64,000 nucleotides of DNA, taken from the NCBI RefSeq assembly GCF_012396615.1, contig NZ_JAAXPV010000005.1, forward strand, positions 1 to 64,000, written 5' to 3'. How positions within the stretch are numbered: the stretch's first letter is position 1; every line of letters starts with the position of its first letter. This stretch comes from Rothia terrae (lineage in GTDB: Bacteria > Actinomycetota > Actinomycetes > Actinomycetales > Micrococcaceae). Of the stretch, positions 29,784 through 37,473 are shown in pieces. The notes below the pieces were generated by a model. That model made no database searches and was not told the origin of the DNA. It saw only the letters and a program-made list of their open reading frames with translations. Made by a program: the position numbers and the translations under genes.

Positions 29784-29823
29784 AAGGACGCGGTGACACG
29801 GGTAGTCGGTTCACCGCGTCCTT
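29784..29823. repeat. Hairpin repeat G, copy 1 (left of the MazEF-type module)
   Basis: AAGGACGCGGTG and its partner CACCGCGTCCTT flank a 16-base loop ACACGGGTAGTCGGTT. Almost the same 39-40 bases occur at 30423-30461 immediately after the toxin gene, so the module is bracketed by direct copies of a palindrome. Confidence 0.85.
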
Positions 29824-29863
29824 CCGCCTTTCTGGGTGAATCCCATTTTGGTATTCTTGGGTT

Positions 29864-30094
29864 ATGACTACTCAAATTGCCGTTCGCTTGCCCGATGACC
29901 TGGTTGAGTTTCTCGACTCTGCAGTCGCACATGGTGAGGCCCCGAGCCGTGCCGCTATTGTGGCTGAGGCACTCGAGCAAGAACGTCGTAAATACGCCGC
30001 ACGAGCCGATACTCAAATTCTTCAAGAACAGGGCACTGAAGATGATCTCGACGATTTAGTTGCGTGGACTGCCTCATCGGCAGTTATTGATTAG
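29864..30094 (+). CDS. Ribbon-helix-helix antitoxin (MazE-like)
   Basis: 76 residues starting TTQIAVRLPDDLVEFLDSAV, the beta strand plus first helix of a ribbon-helix-helix DNA-binding domain, followed by SRAAIVAEALEQE and an acidic, probably disordered toxin-binding tail. It precedes a MazF-type toxin by eight bases. Expected role: block the toxin and autoregulate the operon. Confidence 0.88.
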   Translation: MTTQIAVRLPDDLVEFLDSAVAHGEAPSRAAIVAEALEQERRKYAARADTQILQEQGTEDDLDDLVAWTASSAVID

Positions 30095-30102
30095 GTTTGA
30101 GC

Positions 30103-30420
30103 ATGCGCGAAATATGTCTGGTGCACCTCGATAAGACCCGCCCTGCTCTAGTTCTGACCCGCGAGCCAACTCGATTTGTGATGTCCAAAGTAACAATCGC
30201 CCCTATCACTTCAACGGTGAAGGGGCTTTCAAGCGAGGTTTTGCTAGGTTCTCAGAATGGTCTTGACCATGAGTGTGTTGCGTCAATCGATAACATTTTG
30301 ACTGTTCCCGCTTCAGCTTTAGGGCGCACCATCGGCTACTTAACAGAGACTCAAGAGAAAGACTTGGCGCGTGCTGTCGTTTTGGCTTTTGACCTGCGGG
30401 TTCCTTTATCTGAAGGATAG
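30103..30420 (+). CDS. MazF/PemK-family endoribonuclease toxin
   Basis: 105 residues from the ATG at 30103. It shows the MazF pattern: EICLVHLDKTRPALVLTRE at the N-terminus, then VTIAPITSTVKGLSSEVLLG, ASIDNILTVPASALGRTIGYL. MazF toxins cleave mRNA at short motifs. The frame is intact, unlike the HigB-type toxin at 19.5 kb. A TTG two codons upstream is a possible start. Confidence 0.9.
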   Translation: MREICLVHLDKTRPALVLTREPTRFVMSKVTIAPITSTVKGLSSEVLLGSQNGLDHECVASIDNILTVPASALGRTIGYLTETQEKDLARAVVLAFDLRVPLSEG

Positions 30421-30422
30421 GT

Positions 30423-30461
30423 AGGACGCGGTGGCACGAGTAGTCGGTTTACCGCGTCCTT
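30423..30461. repeat. Hairpin repeat G, copy 2 (right of the MazEF-type module)
   Basis: AGGACGCGGTG-G-CACGAGTAGTCGGTTTACCGCGTCCTT in outline: same stem and loop as copy 1 with about three substitutions. It begins three bases after the mazF stop and lies before the convergent GNAT gene, so it probably terminates both. Confidence 0.85.
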
Positions 30462-30470
30462 GCGCAACAC

Positions 30471-31115
30471 CTACACTGTGATACCGCGGAACATCCGCCC
30501 GGTGTGCGCGATTTTCTCTGGCGGGAGCGTGGCCGAAATTTCAGGTTCGGGTGACCACGCGCCACCGCACTCAAAGAACGTTCCCTCTAGTGAGAACCCG
30601 TTTTTCTCATAAAACCGGACGCCGCGCTCATTGCCGCGTATCACCCACAGGTAGGCGTCCTCGTCCGGGTAAATCAGCGCATCAAACATCGCCTGCCCCA
30701 ACCCCGTGCCGTGGGTAGACGCCAGTGTGTAAAGCTGCGTGAGCTCGCGCGTGCCTTCGGGTACAGGCGTCACCGGCATGTAGGATTCCCAGCTCAACGG
30801 GCCGGGGCGAGACAGCCCCAAGCCCACCGGGTTCTCCCACTCCAATCTTGCACCCACAGCGCAGGATAGCCCGCCTGACGGCGTCCACCCCGGAACCTCG
30901 TAGGCAAGCCAGGCGCGGGCACCGGGTGCGGCGATATTTTCGGCGAACTCCTCGAGTAAGTTCGCCTTGTCTGCGCGGTGACGAGCCGCGAACTCCGCGT
31001 CGGTAATATCACTGTAGGTCTCACCCAGGCAACGAATCTGCAGGTCAACGTACTTATTGGCACCCGCCTCGGTCACGGCATCGAGTACATACCTGCCGTT
31101 GCATACAAAACCCAC
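30471..31115 (-). CDS. GNAT-family N-acetyltransferase
   Basis: 214 residues. The acetyl-CoA-binding region is TQLYTLASTHGTGLGQAMFDAL (about 130-150), with an unusual H-G-T-G-L-G pyrophosphate loop, followed by VIRGNERGVRFYEKNGF, the typical GNAT beta-6/7 segment. Substrate unknown. It is divergent from the spermidine-synthase-like gene by 46 bases. Confidence 0.8.
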   Translation of the reverse strand: MGFVCNGRYVLDAVTEAGANKYVDLQIRCLGETYSDITDAEFAARHRADKANLLEEFAENIAAPGARAWLAYEVPGWTPSGGLSCAVGARLEWENPVGLGLSRPGPLSWESYMPVTPVPEGTRELTQLYTLASTHGTGLGQAMFDALIYPDEDAYLWVIRGNERGVRFYEKNGFSLEGTFFECGGAWSPEPEISATLPPEKIAHTGRMFRGITV

Positions 31116-31161
31116 GAGCTCTCCTTTTCCCTGGTCTTTACCTATAGCGTAGGCTTATTTC

Positions 31162-32058
31162 GTGGCTAAACGTAGAAGAAAACCCAAAAAGCAGCAGACT
31201 CCTGAGCACGGCCCGGTCGAAGGTACCTATCAAATCGATACCGGCGTCGCCGAACTCATCGAAGACGACTACACCCCCGACGGCTGGGTGTTAGAGATCA
31301 ACGGCATGGAATCCTCACACATTGTGTTGGGACGCCCGCGCGAACTCGACTTTGAATACATGCGCTGGCTGGTAGCCGTTATTGAACCCTACGTTGATGC
31401 CCACCTCGACGCCGAAAAACTACGCATCACTCACTTGGGCGGTGGCGCGTGTTCTATGGCGCGTTACCTGGCGGATGTCTACCCCAAATCGCGCAACACC
31501 GTGGTCGAGTTGGACGGCAAACTTGCCGACTACGTGCGCGAATGGTTTGAGCTACCCAAGGCACCCCTAGTGAAAATCCGTGTGGGTGAGGCACGCGCGG
31601 TGACCGAGTCTTTCGCCCCGCAATCCCGCGACATTATTATTCGCGACGTCTTCGCCGGCTACATCACCCCTGAGCCGCTGACCACTTTAGAGTTCACCCA
31701 AATTGCCGCGTCCTCACTGGCAGAGAACGGTTTGTACATTATCAACTGCGGCGACAACCGCGATCTGCAGGGCGCGCGCGCCGAGGCCGCCGCGATTGCG
31801 CAGGTTTTCCCGCACACGTGCGCGGTGGCTGACCCTGCCATGCTCAAGGGCAGGCGCCGCGGAAACATTATTCTGGCGGGCTCCTTCTCGCCTCTGCCGC
31901 TGGATGGGGAAGTGGCGACCGCCGCCATCGCCAAGCGCCTGCTGGGTGGCGGCGTGCCCGCACAATATAAGGACGACGCATGGGTGCGTGATTTCGCGCG
32001 CTCCGGCAAGATGCGACGCGATCCGGCGGCAGACTTAAGCGCCGAGAGGGCACTTTAA
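31162..32058 (+). CDS. Spermidine synthase-like SAM-dependent enzyme
   Basis: 298 residues from GTG at 31162. A Lys/Arg-rich N-terminus (AKRRRKPKKQQ) precedes a Rossmann methyltransferase fold: THLGGGACSMARYLADVYP (motif I, about 90), VVELDGKLADYV (motif II, about 115), IIRDVFAGYITPEPL (about 155). Actinobacterial homologues are annotated as spermidine synthase-like; polyamine synthesis is not demonstrated and the catalytic Asp-Asp pattern is altered to IIRDVF. Its stop codon lies inside the left arm of palindrome F. Confidence 0.75.
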   Translation: MAKRRRKPKKQQTPEHGPVEGTYQIDTGVAELIEDDYTPDGWVLEINGMESSHIVLGRPRELDFEYMRWLVAVIEPYVDAHLDAEKLRITHLGGGACSMARYLADVYPKSRNTVVELDGKLADYVREWFELPKAPLVKIRVGEARAVTESFAPQSRDIIIRDVFAGYITPEPLTTLEFTQIAASSLAENGLYIINCGDNRDLQGARAEAAAIAQVFPHTCAVADPAMLKGRRRGNIILAGSFSPLPLDGEVATAAIAKRLLGGGVPAQYKDDAWVRDFARSGKMRRDPAADLSAERAL

Positions 32059-32101
32059 CCCGGTTTTTGAGCGAAAATCCGGGTTAAAGTGCATTCTCGG
32101 C
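32041..32101. repeat. Palindrome F overlapping a stop codon
   Basis: GCCGAGA-GG-GCACTTTAACCCGG (32041-32063) and its complement (32079-32101) differ at only two positions. The left arm contains the final five codons and the TAA of the spermidine-synthase-like gene; the right arm reaches to seven bases from the stop of the convergent YchJ-like gene. Confidence 0.8.
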
Positions 32102-32107
32102 GTGGGG

Positions 32108-32527
32108 CTAGTCTATATCTCCATCCACGTAGAACCACGAGCCGTTTTCCTTCACAAACCGCGAGTTCTCACGTTGCACACCCTTCACCTTTTCCTCCGC
32201 CGGAACACCCGGAAGAGAGCGGTAAAAAGCGGCAAAGCGCACCGTTCCGGCGGAATCGAAAACTCCACCGGTCGCGTCCTCAATATCCAGACGGTACCAG
32301 CGCAAAGAATTATCAAGCTCAAGGTCTGCAGGACGCGTACTGGCATGCCAAGTGGCGCTCAGATAGTCAGTGTCGCCCACCGCAAACGCGGTGAAGCGGG
32401 AGCGCATCAAAGCCTCAGGAGTGGGAGCAGTGAGAGTGCCGGATTCAGCGAAAGCGGTGTGAAAACGCGCGCAACAGTTGCCGTAGGTTTCGCCCGTTCC
32501 GCAGGGGCAGCGAGTGTCTGTGTTCAT
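32108..32527 (-). CDS. YchJ-family protein with SEC-C zinc motif
   Basis: 139 residues. The N-terminus CPCGTGETYGNCC (C7, C9, C18, C19) is a SEC-C-type zinc-binding motif, followed by the YchJ/UPF0225 domain (PEALMRSRFTAFAVGDTDYL, TVRFAAFYR). The fold is NTF2-like; function is not established. Divergent from the fructosamine-kinase-like gene. Confidence 0.85.
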   Translation of the reverse strand: MNTDTRCPCGTGETYGNCCARFHTAFAESGTLTAPTPEALMRSRFTAFAVGDTDYLSATWHASTRPADLELDNSLRWYRLDIEDATGGVFDSAGTVRFAAFYRSLPGVPAEEKVKGVQRENSRFVKENGSWFYVDGDID

Positions 32528-32567
32528 ACCTCTAATCTAACGCAACCGTACTAAGCGGCTTTAAACT

Positions 32568-32628
32568 AACTTTCCGTGGATTCGCGCTGTAACTTTTACG
32601 GTTTTACAGCGCGAATCCACGAAAAGTT
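32568..32628. repeat. Palindromic repeat family A, copy 2 (in a divergent promoter region)
   Basis: Same stem as A1 with T-to-C changes on one arm and the matching A-to-G on the other (GGATTCGCGC with GCGCGAATCC), so pairing is kept. Unlike the other copies it lies between divergently transcribed genes, 41 bases upstream of YchJ and 56 upstream of the kinase, where a terminator is not expected. Confidence 0.85.
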
Positions 32629-32683
32629 TCGCGCGAGACGAGAAAACCCTGCATTGCTCACCATTCTGTAGTTCAGTGGAGAT

Positions 32684-33451
32684 ATGGAAACTTTTATCAA
32701 ACACGGCTCCGAACGCGCGGTAGCCTGGGAAGCTGCCGGGCTCACCTGGCTGGCAGAAGCCACTGCTGATGGCGGCGCTCGCGTGGCGCAGGTGGTCTCG
32801 GCACAGGGAGATACTTTAGAAATCGAACGCATCCAAGAAGCAACACCGTCCAAGCGGGTTGCCGGAGACTTCGGCGCGCAACTTGCCCGCACACACGCAT
32901 CCGGCGCTGATGCTTTCGGGGTGGGACCCACCGGCTGGGCGGGCGCCGGACTACAAGGCCCGGCAGGTAACCAGCTCAAACTACCGCTGGGCACTTACGA
33001 AAACTGGGGTTCCATGTGGGCGGATGCGCGCATCGCCCCGCTGGTGCAGAAAGTCAAAGACTTCGGAAAAACCGAGCGGGCAGTCTTCGATCGCCTGAGC
33101 CAGCGCCTGCGCGACGGCGACTTCGACGGATCCTACGGCAGCAACTCCCAGCCCGCCCGCATCCACGGCGATTTGTGGGCAGGCAACCTGCTGTGGACGT
33201 CCTCTGATGCCGTGCTCATTGACCCCACGCCTTACGGCGGTCACCCCGAAGATGACCTGGCAGCGCTCGCACTTTTTGGTACTCCGTACTTGCGCGAGAT
33301 TATCGCGGGCTATGAGCAGGTAACCCCTTTGGACGCCGGTTGGCAGGAGCGCGTGGAGCTTCACCAGCTGCACCTGCTGCTTTTGCATGCCGTACTTTTT
33401 GGTGGCGGGTACACGGCCCAAGCCCTGAGCGCGGTTAAAAAGTACTCTTAA
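32684..33451 (+). CDS. Fructosamine kinase family protein
   Basis: 255 residues. The aminoglycoside/choline-kinase-like fold shows the catalytic RIHGDLWAGNLLW (about 165-177) and metal-binding LIDPTPYGGHPEDDLA (about 184-199), both hallmarks of FN3K/YniA proteins that phosphorylate glycated amines for repair. The ATP-binding N-lobe is compact. It ends five bases before palindrome A3. Confidence 0.9.
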   Translation: METFIKHGSERAVAWEAAGLTWLAEATADGGARVAQVVSAQGDTLEIERIQEATPSKRVAGDFGAQLARTHASGADAFGVGPTGWAGAGLQGPAGNQLKLPLGTYENWGSMWADARIAPLVQKVKDFGKTERAVFDRLSQRLRDGDFDGSYGSNSQPARIHGDLWAGNLLWTSSDAVLIDPTPYGGHPEDDLAALALFGTPYLREIIAGYEQVTPLDAGWQERVELHQLHLLLLHAVLFGGGYTAQALSAVKKYS

Positions 33452-33455
33452 AACA

Positions 33456-33514
33456 ACTTTCCGTGGATTTGCGCTGTAAAAACTCGATTTTTACAGCGCA
33501 AATCCACGGAAAGT
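33456..33514. repeat. Palindromic repeat family A, copy 3
   Basis: ACTTTCCGTGGATTTGCGC and complement with a GTAAAAACTCGATTTTTAC core; nearly identical to A1. Lies between the convergent fructosamine-kinase and NCS2 genes. Confidence 0.85.
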
Positions 33515-33540
33515 AAGAAAACCGCAAGGGGGAATCGGCT

Positions 33541-35022
33541 TTAGCCGTGCATCCAGCCCTCAATCACGCCCATTCCAAAGAAGATGAGGAATGCGAGTGA
33601 CACGATGTACATGATGGGGTGTACTTCTTTACCGCGACCCTGAATGAGGCGGATGAAGGAGTACGCCACGAAGCCCGCACCAATGCCGTCAGCAATGGAG
33701 TAGGTGAAGGGCATCATCACGATGGTCAAGAACGCGGGAATACCCAAGCCCCAGTCAGCCCAGTCAATATGGATTGCCTGGCGAACCATCAAGAAACCGA
33801 CAACAACGAGTGCCGGTGCAACAGCTTCAAAGGGCACAATCTTGACCAACGGTGAGACGAAGACCGCGAGCAAGAACAGCACACCGGTGACGATGTTGGC
33901 AAGGCCGGTGCGCGCGCCTTCACCAATACCGGTTGCTGATTCAACGAAGATCTGGTGTGCGGAGCTGGATGCGCCACCACCGAGAACTGAACCTGCAGCG
34001 TCGATAAGAAGGACGCGGTCGATGTTCTCGATTTTGCCGTCTTCGGTCATGGTGCCGGCTTCTGCGGCAAGACCAACGGAGGTGCCCATTACGTCGAAGA
34101 ATACAGCGAGCAGGATCGCGAACATGAGCATGGTTGCGCCGAGGCCGCCGAGTGCGCTGCCTGCGAATGCGCCGGTCATATCAACTGCGCCGATCAGTGA
34201 AAGGTCGGGAACGCCCAGCCACTGGGTGGGAATCGCGGGAACCATGAGTGACCAGCCGGTTGCTGAATCCATGGATGAACCTGAGGGTGCTACCTTCTCG
34301 ATGATGATAGCGAGAACGGTGGATGCGACCACGCCGATTAGAATCGCACCGCGCACGTTGCGGATGAACAGTGCGATGGTCAAGAAGAGACCAAACAGGA
34401 AGATGAAAATCGGCCAGCCAATGAGGTGACCGCCAGCGCCGAATGAGACGGGGACGGTGGTGCCAGCAGCATCCGGCATGCGGCGAACAACGCCAGCGTT
34501 GACCAGGCCGATGAGCGCGATGAACAGGCCAATACCCACAACAATTGCGGTCTTAAGCGACTCGGGGACAGCATCGAATACTGCGCGGCGGAAGCCGGTG
34601 AGAACCAGAATCGCCATAATAATACCTGCCCACACGACCAGACCCATGATCTGCGGCCAGGTGAGGTTGGGGTTGGTTGCAATGGTGGATGCCAGCAGCG
34701 CGTTAACGCCGAGGCCCGCAGCCATCGCGAAGGGCTGCTTAGCCCACAGACCCATGATGATGGTCAAGATGCCCGCAATCAAAGCGGTAACAGCAGCAAC
34801 GCGCTCGACACCAAGGGCGTTGCCGGCCGCGTCCGGTCCCAAGCCAAGAACCAAGGGGTTGAGCACAACAATGTATGCCATTGCGAAGAAGGTTGCGAGA
34901 CCGCCGCGGATTTCGGTGCCAACGGTTGAACCTCGTTCAGAGATTTTAAAGAAGCGATCCAGCCCGTTTTTGGGTGCTGGTGCTGAAGCGGAAACATGAG
35001 CCGCGGTGTTCTCAGAAGCCAT
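33541..35022 (-). CDS. NCS2-family purine permease (AzgA/PbuG type)
   Basis: 493 residues with about 12 to 14 transmembrane segments. Landmarks of the AzgA-like branch: EIRGGLATFFAMAYIVVLNP (about 38), MAAGLGVNALLAS (about 100), VFFDVMGTSVGLAAEAG (about 308) and a GGASSSAHQIFVESATGIGEG-type segment (about 350). Proton-coupled uptake of adenine, guanine or hypoxanthine is the expected role. No purine riboswitch was visible upstream. Confidence 0.9.
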   Translation of the reverse strand: MASENTAAHVSASAPAPKNGLDRFFKISERGSTVGTEIRGGLATFFAMAYIVVLNPLVLGLGPDAAGNALGVERVAAVTALIAGILTIIMGLWAKQPFAMAAGLGVNALLASTIATNPNLTWPQIMGLVVWAGIIMAILVLTGFRRAVFDAVPESLKTAIVVGIGLFIALIGLVNAGVVRRMPDAAGTTVPVSFGAGGHLIGWPIFIFLFGLFLTIALFIRNVRGAILIGVVASTVLAIIIEKVAPSGSSMDSATGWSLMVPAIPTQWLGVPDLSLIGAVDMTGAFAGSALGGLGATMLMFAILLAVFFDVMGTSVGLAAEAGTMTEDGKIENIDRVLLIDAAGSVLGGGASSSAHQIFVESATGIGEGARTGLANIVTGVLFLLAVFVSPLVKIVPFEAVAPALVVVGFLMVRQAIHIDWADWGLGIPAFLTIVMMPFTYSIADGIGAGFVAYSFIRLIQGRGKEVHPIMYIVSLAFLIFFGMGVIEGWMHG

Positions 35023-35359
35023 TCGTGAAAATCCGTAGATACTCGGTGGGTGTGTGTGCCCAAAAATGAAGAGAGCGTCTATCCGTGAGGCCCTAGAATC
35101 AGGTGCGGCACGGTTGACGCTGTTAATTACCTGTTAATCTTACGGCTGAATATACGGGAGGTAATGTCGAAAAGTAACTTATACGGTGTGTTTGTGCTTA
35201 CGCACGTGCGATGAATGAGACTGGTAGGGGACGGCTCGCATCTCAAATATTCAGTTTTGAACTATGATCTTTGTATCAGCTACTGAACTACCCTTTATCG
35301 GGGTCGGTACCTGCTGTAAGCTCGCTCAGGTGAATGAAGATTTACATAAGGAGCAAGTC
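35023..35359. other. Divergent promoter region of NCS2 permease and DUF2218 gene
   Basis: 337 bases with no gene. I looked for a purine-riboswitch core in the minus-strand leader and did not see one. A short GTTAATTACCTGTTAAT direct repeat (near 35121-35137) is the only evident motif. Confidence 0.5.
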
Positions 35360-35737
35360 TTGAGCGATCATTCCGAGAACACCGGCGAGATTATTGCCCC
35401 CGCCGATTACCCCGCAATTGAAGAACTCGATTTTACGGGTGAAACAATCGTAGATACCGCGCGTCCTGAACGCTACGCAAAGCAGCTAGCATCTCACTTC
35501 AGCGCGAAGCTTCCTAGCGAAGACATCGAATACGGAACCCGTCTGACTTTTAATCGTGACGGTCTCTTTACCGGTTACGCAGATGTACTGGTAGAGCCCA
35601 TCGACGGTGTTGACCACCTCAAACTCGCGGTATACGCAGCTGATGCTGAAAAGCGCGAAAAGCTAGCAGCTATCGTGGGTGGTCACCTAGAGCGATTTGG
35701 TGAACGCGATCAGCTAGAAGTGCACTGGGAATTCTAG
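35360..35737 (+). CDS. DUF2218 domain protein
   Basis: 125 residues from a TTG start at 35360, chosen because AAGGAG lies seven bases upstream; an in-frame ATG at 35264 would add 32 residues without a ribosome site. After an acidic leader the DUF2218 domain shows ARPERYAKQLASHFSAK and the C-terminal DQLEVHWEF. The family is often near iron or siderophore genes, but none are here. Function unknown. Confidence 0.75.
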   Translation: MSDHSENTGEIIAPADYPAIEELDFTGETIVDTARPERYAKQLASHFSAKLPSEDIEYGTRLTFNRDGLFTGYADVLVEPIDGVDHLKLAVYAADAEKREKLAAIVGGHLERFGERDQLEVHWEF

Positions 35738-35805
35738 CAACTCAAGCCAAGAGGTAGTGGAAGCGGATGTTCAGCTCCTCTCTTGGGATAATAAGAAAAG
35801 CCTCG

Positions 35806-35838
35806 GGGCGGTAGCTTATGAAAGCTACCGCCCTTTTT
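35806..35838 (+). terminator. Rho-independent terminator after the DUF2218 gene
   Basis: GGGCGGTAGC, 8-base loop, GCTACCGCCC, then TTTTT. A textbook terminator separating DUF2218 from the Pel-like locus. Confidence 0.9.
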
Positions 35839-35842
35839 GCTT

Positions 35843-36159
35843 CCATACTCAAGGAAACGTATGTACGACAAGAATTATTTAGAATTATGAATCAATAAAT
35901 ATTGAGTCAAATCCGACACATGCCCTTATGTAATATTGTCCCCTTCTAGCAGAATTTTTGTAGGTTCTTCTGTGAAAATTATTCTCTTATTGTGGGCTGT
36001 TTTGTTTTTCTTTAATCTACTTTCACCAACCGTTAGAGGGTTACAAAATACTTGATGAAACCTCGAAAATTTTGTTTTTTAAAAAACAGTATTCTCTTTT
36101 TTAAAGAACTTATTTTGGCGACCACCTAGTGACGCCAAACCAAGAGGGAGACCAGTATA
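35843..36159 (+). promoter_or_regulatory. AT-rich upstream region of the Pel-like locus
   Basis: 317 bases, markedly richer in A and T than the surrounding DNA, with runs such as GTTTTTTAAAAAAC and TTCTCTTTTTT. No gene is visible. AGAGGGAG precedes the GTG start at 36160. The phrase CCTAGTGACGCC occurs here (about 36126) and again inside the first gene (about 36289). Composition suggests acquired DNA or a nucleoid-protein-controlled promoter. Confidence 0.55.
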
Positions 36160-37425
36160 GTGTCCACTGCTATTATCTCCGGCACTCAAAAGCCGAAATT
36201 CAGCTTTAAAAAAGCCAAGTTTTTATACCAATTCTTGTTGTATCTGTCGCCGGTAATTCTTCTTACCGCTATATTCCCCCTAGTGACGCCGAGAATAGCT
36301 CACATACAGATTGGTGGAATTGCCCTTTCGCAGATTATTCTTGCAGTTTCTATCACCGTTCCTTGGATGTCTCAGAGCGTATGCTTGCCTGTCTACCGCG
36401 CGATGGATGACCTCTTGGGCGAAAGAAACATGGATGCCTGCATGCGAAGGTTTGCAGAATATTGGGTCACCACTAACCTTGCAGTTATCCCGATTCTAGT
36501 TTTGTTCTCGTTGCCTTTCTTCTTCGCCCTGAACTGGAGCCTTTCAGCGTTAGCCGCATACTTGATCTTGGGCTATCTGAATATGGCGTTTAGTCAGTTG
36601 CTCGTTATCGCTAATCTCCCTACAGATAGTCGAGAAACATGGGCTTATGCTTGGGTCGCCTATGCCTTTGCGCTGTTGGTATTCCCCACAGTGTGGTTTC
36701 TTCCTCCCGTGATGGGCATCCTGGTTATGCTCTTTGTCTTGCGAGGTCAGTTTCGTTACTTAGGAGCCTTTAAGCGTCTAGATTTACGCGTTGTCTCTCG
36801 AGAAATGTTGCGTGGATTTTTGATGGGAACAGTGCTGTGGGCAGATAAATACATTCTGTTCATCGCTTTAGGCGGCACTATGGATGTCATTGCTGTCTAC
36901 ATGGGACTGGTCCCTGCCGTTATCGCTTATAACTACTTCTTTGCTGCTGAGGCTTCCAAGATTGACCGTTCGGTAAACCAGCTACGTTCTGTTATTGAAA
37001 ATAAGGGTTACCAAGAGGTAGAAGTTCAGTCTGCTGTAGTTGAGAACCGTGTTGTTAACTCCACTCGTCGAACTTTGATTTTGGCAGCAGTGAGCTCCAT
37101 TATCGTAGCGATTCTCATGTATTTTTTGACCCCTGCCTCGTTCACTCTAGCCGTTTCAGTCATTATCGCGTCATGGTTGTTCTTAGCGGTAACAATTTTC
37201 TGTTATCAAATTGACTACTTAGGGTCATACGTACCCCCTCAGGTAGTTGGGCTTGCACATCTTTTGTTATGCACTGCGGCTTTTCAGCTTATTCCGCACT
37301 CCGGAGCTTACTTCATCATCATGGCAGGGGAAGCCATGCTGGTAGCTGTGAGCTACGTGATCTTCCGTCGGACGTGGAGGACTCCGGCTTACGACCTTTT
37401 CTGGCGTCATGCGATGACTTGGTAA
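36160..37425 (+). CDS. PelG-like polysaccharide exporter / membrane protein
   Basis: 421 residues with about 12 transmembrane segments and no signal peptide, starting at GTG. The assignment as a PelG-like (MATE/PST-type) transporter rests on the polytopic layout, the segment GTVLWADKYILFIALGG near 227 (PelG proteins carry a W-x-D-K-x-I-x-W-like helix here), and above all on the PelF-like gene 48 bases downstream. It would move a glycan across the membrane. A divergent member; homology should be checked by profile search. Confidence 0.65.
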   Translation: MSTAIISGTQKPKFSFKKAKFLYQFLLYLSPVILLTAIFPLVTPRIAHIQIGGIALSQIILAVSITVPWMSQSVCLPVYRAMDDLLGERNMDACMRRFAEYWVTTNLAVIPILVLFSLPFFFALNWSLSALAAYLILGYLNMAFSQLLVIANLPTDSRETWAYAWVAYAFALLVFPTVWFLPPVMGILVMLFVLRGQFRYLGAFKRLDLRVVSREMLRGFLMGTVLWADKYILFIALGGTMDVIAVYMGLVPAVIAYNYFFAAEASKIDRSVNQLRSVIENKGYQEVEVQSAVVENRVVNSTRRTLILAAVSSIIVAILMYFLTPASFTLAVSVIIASWLFLAVTIFCYQIDYLGSYVPPQVVGLAHLLLCTAAFQLIPHSGAYFIIMAGEAMLVAVSYVIFRRTWRTPAYDLFWRHAMTW

Positions 37426-37473
37426 ATCGTTACTACATAACTTCATTTTTAAATTATTGCTAAGAGGACAATA

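Noticed and set aside
35023-35260. Purine riboswitch upstream of the NCS2 permease
   Set aside because: Searched the minus-strand leader for the conserved core and three-way junction; not seen.
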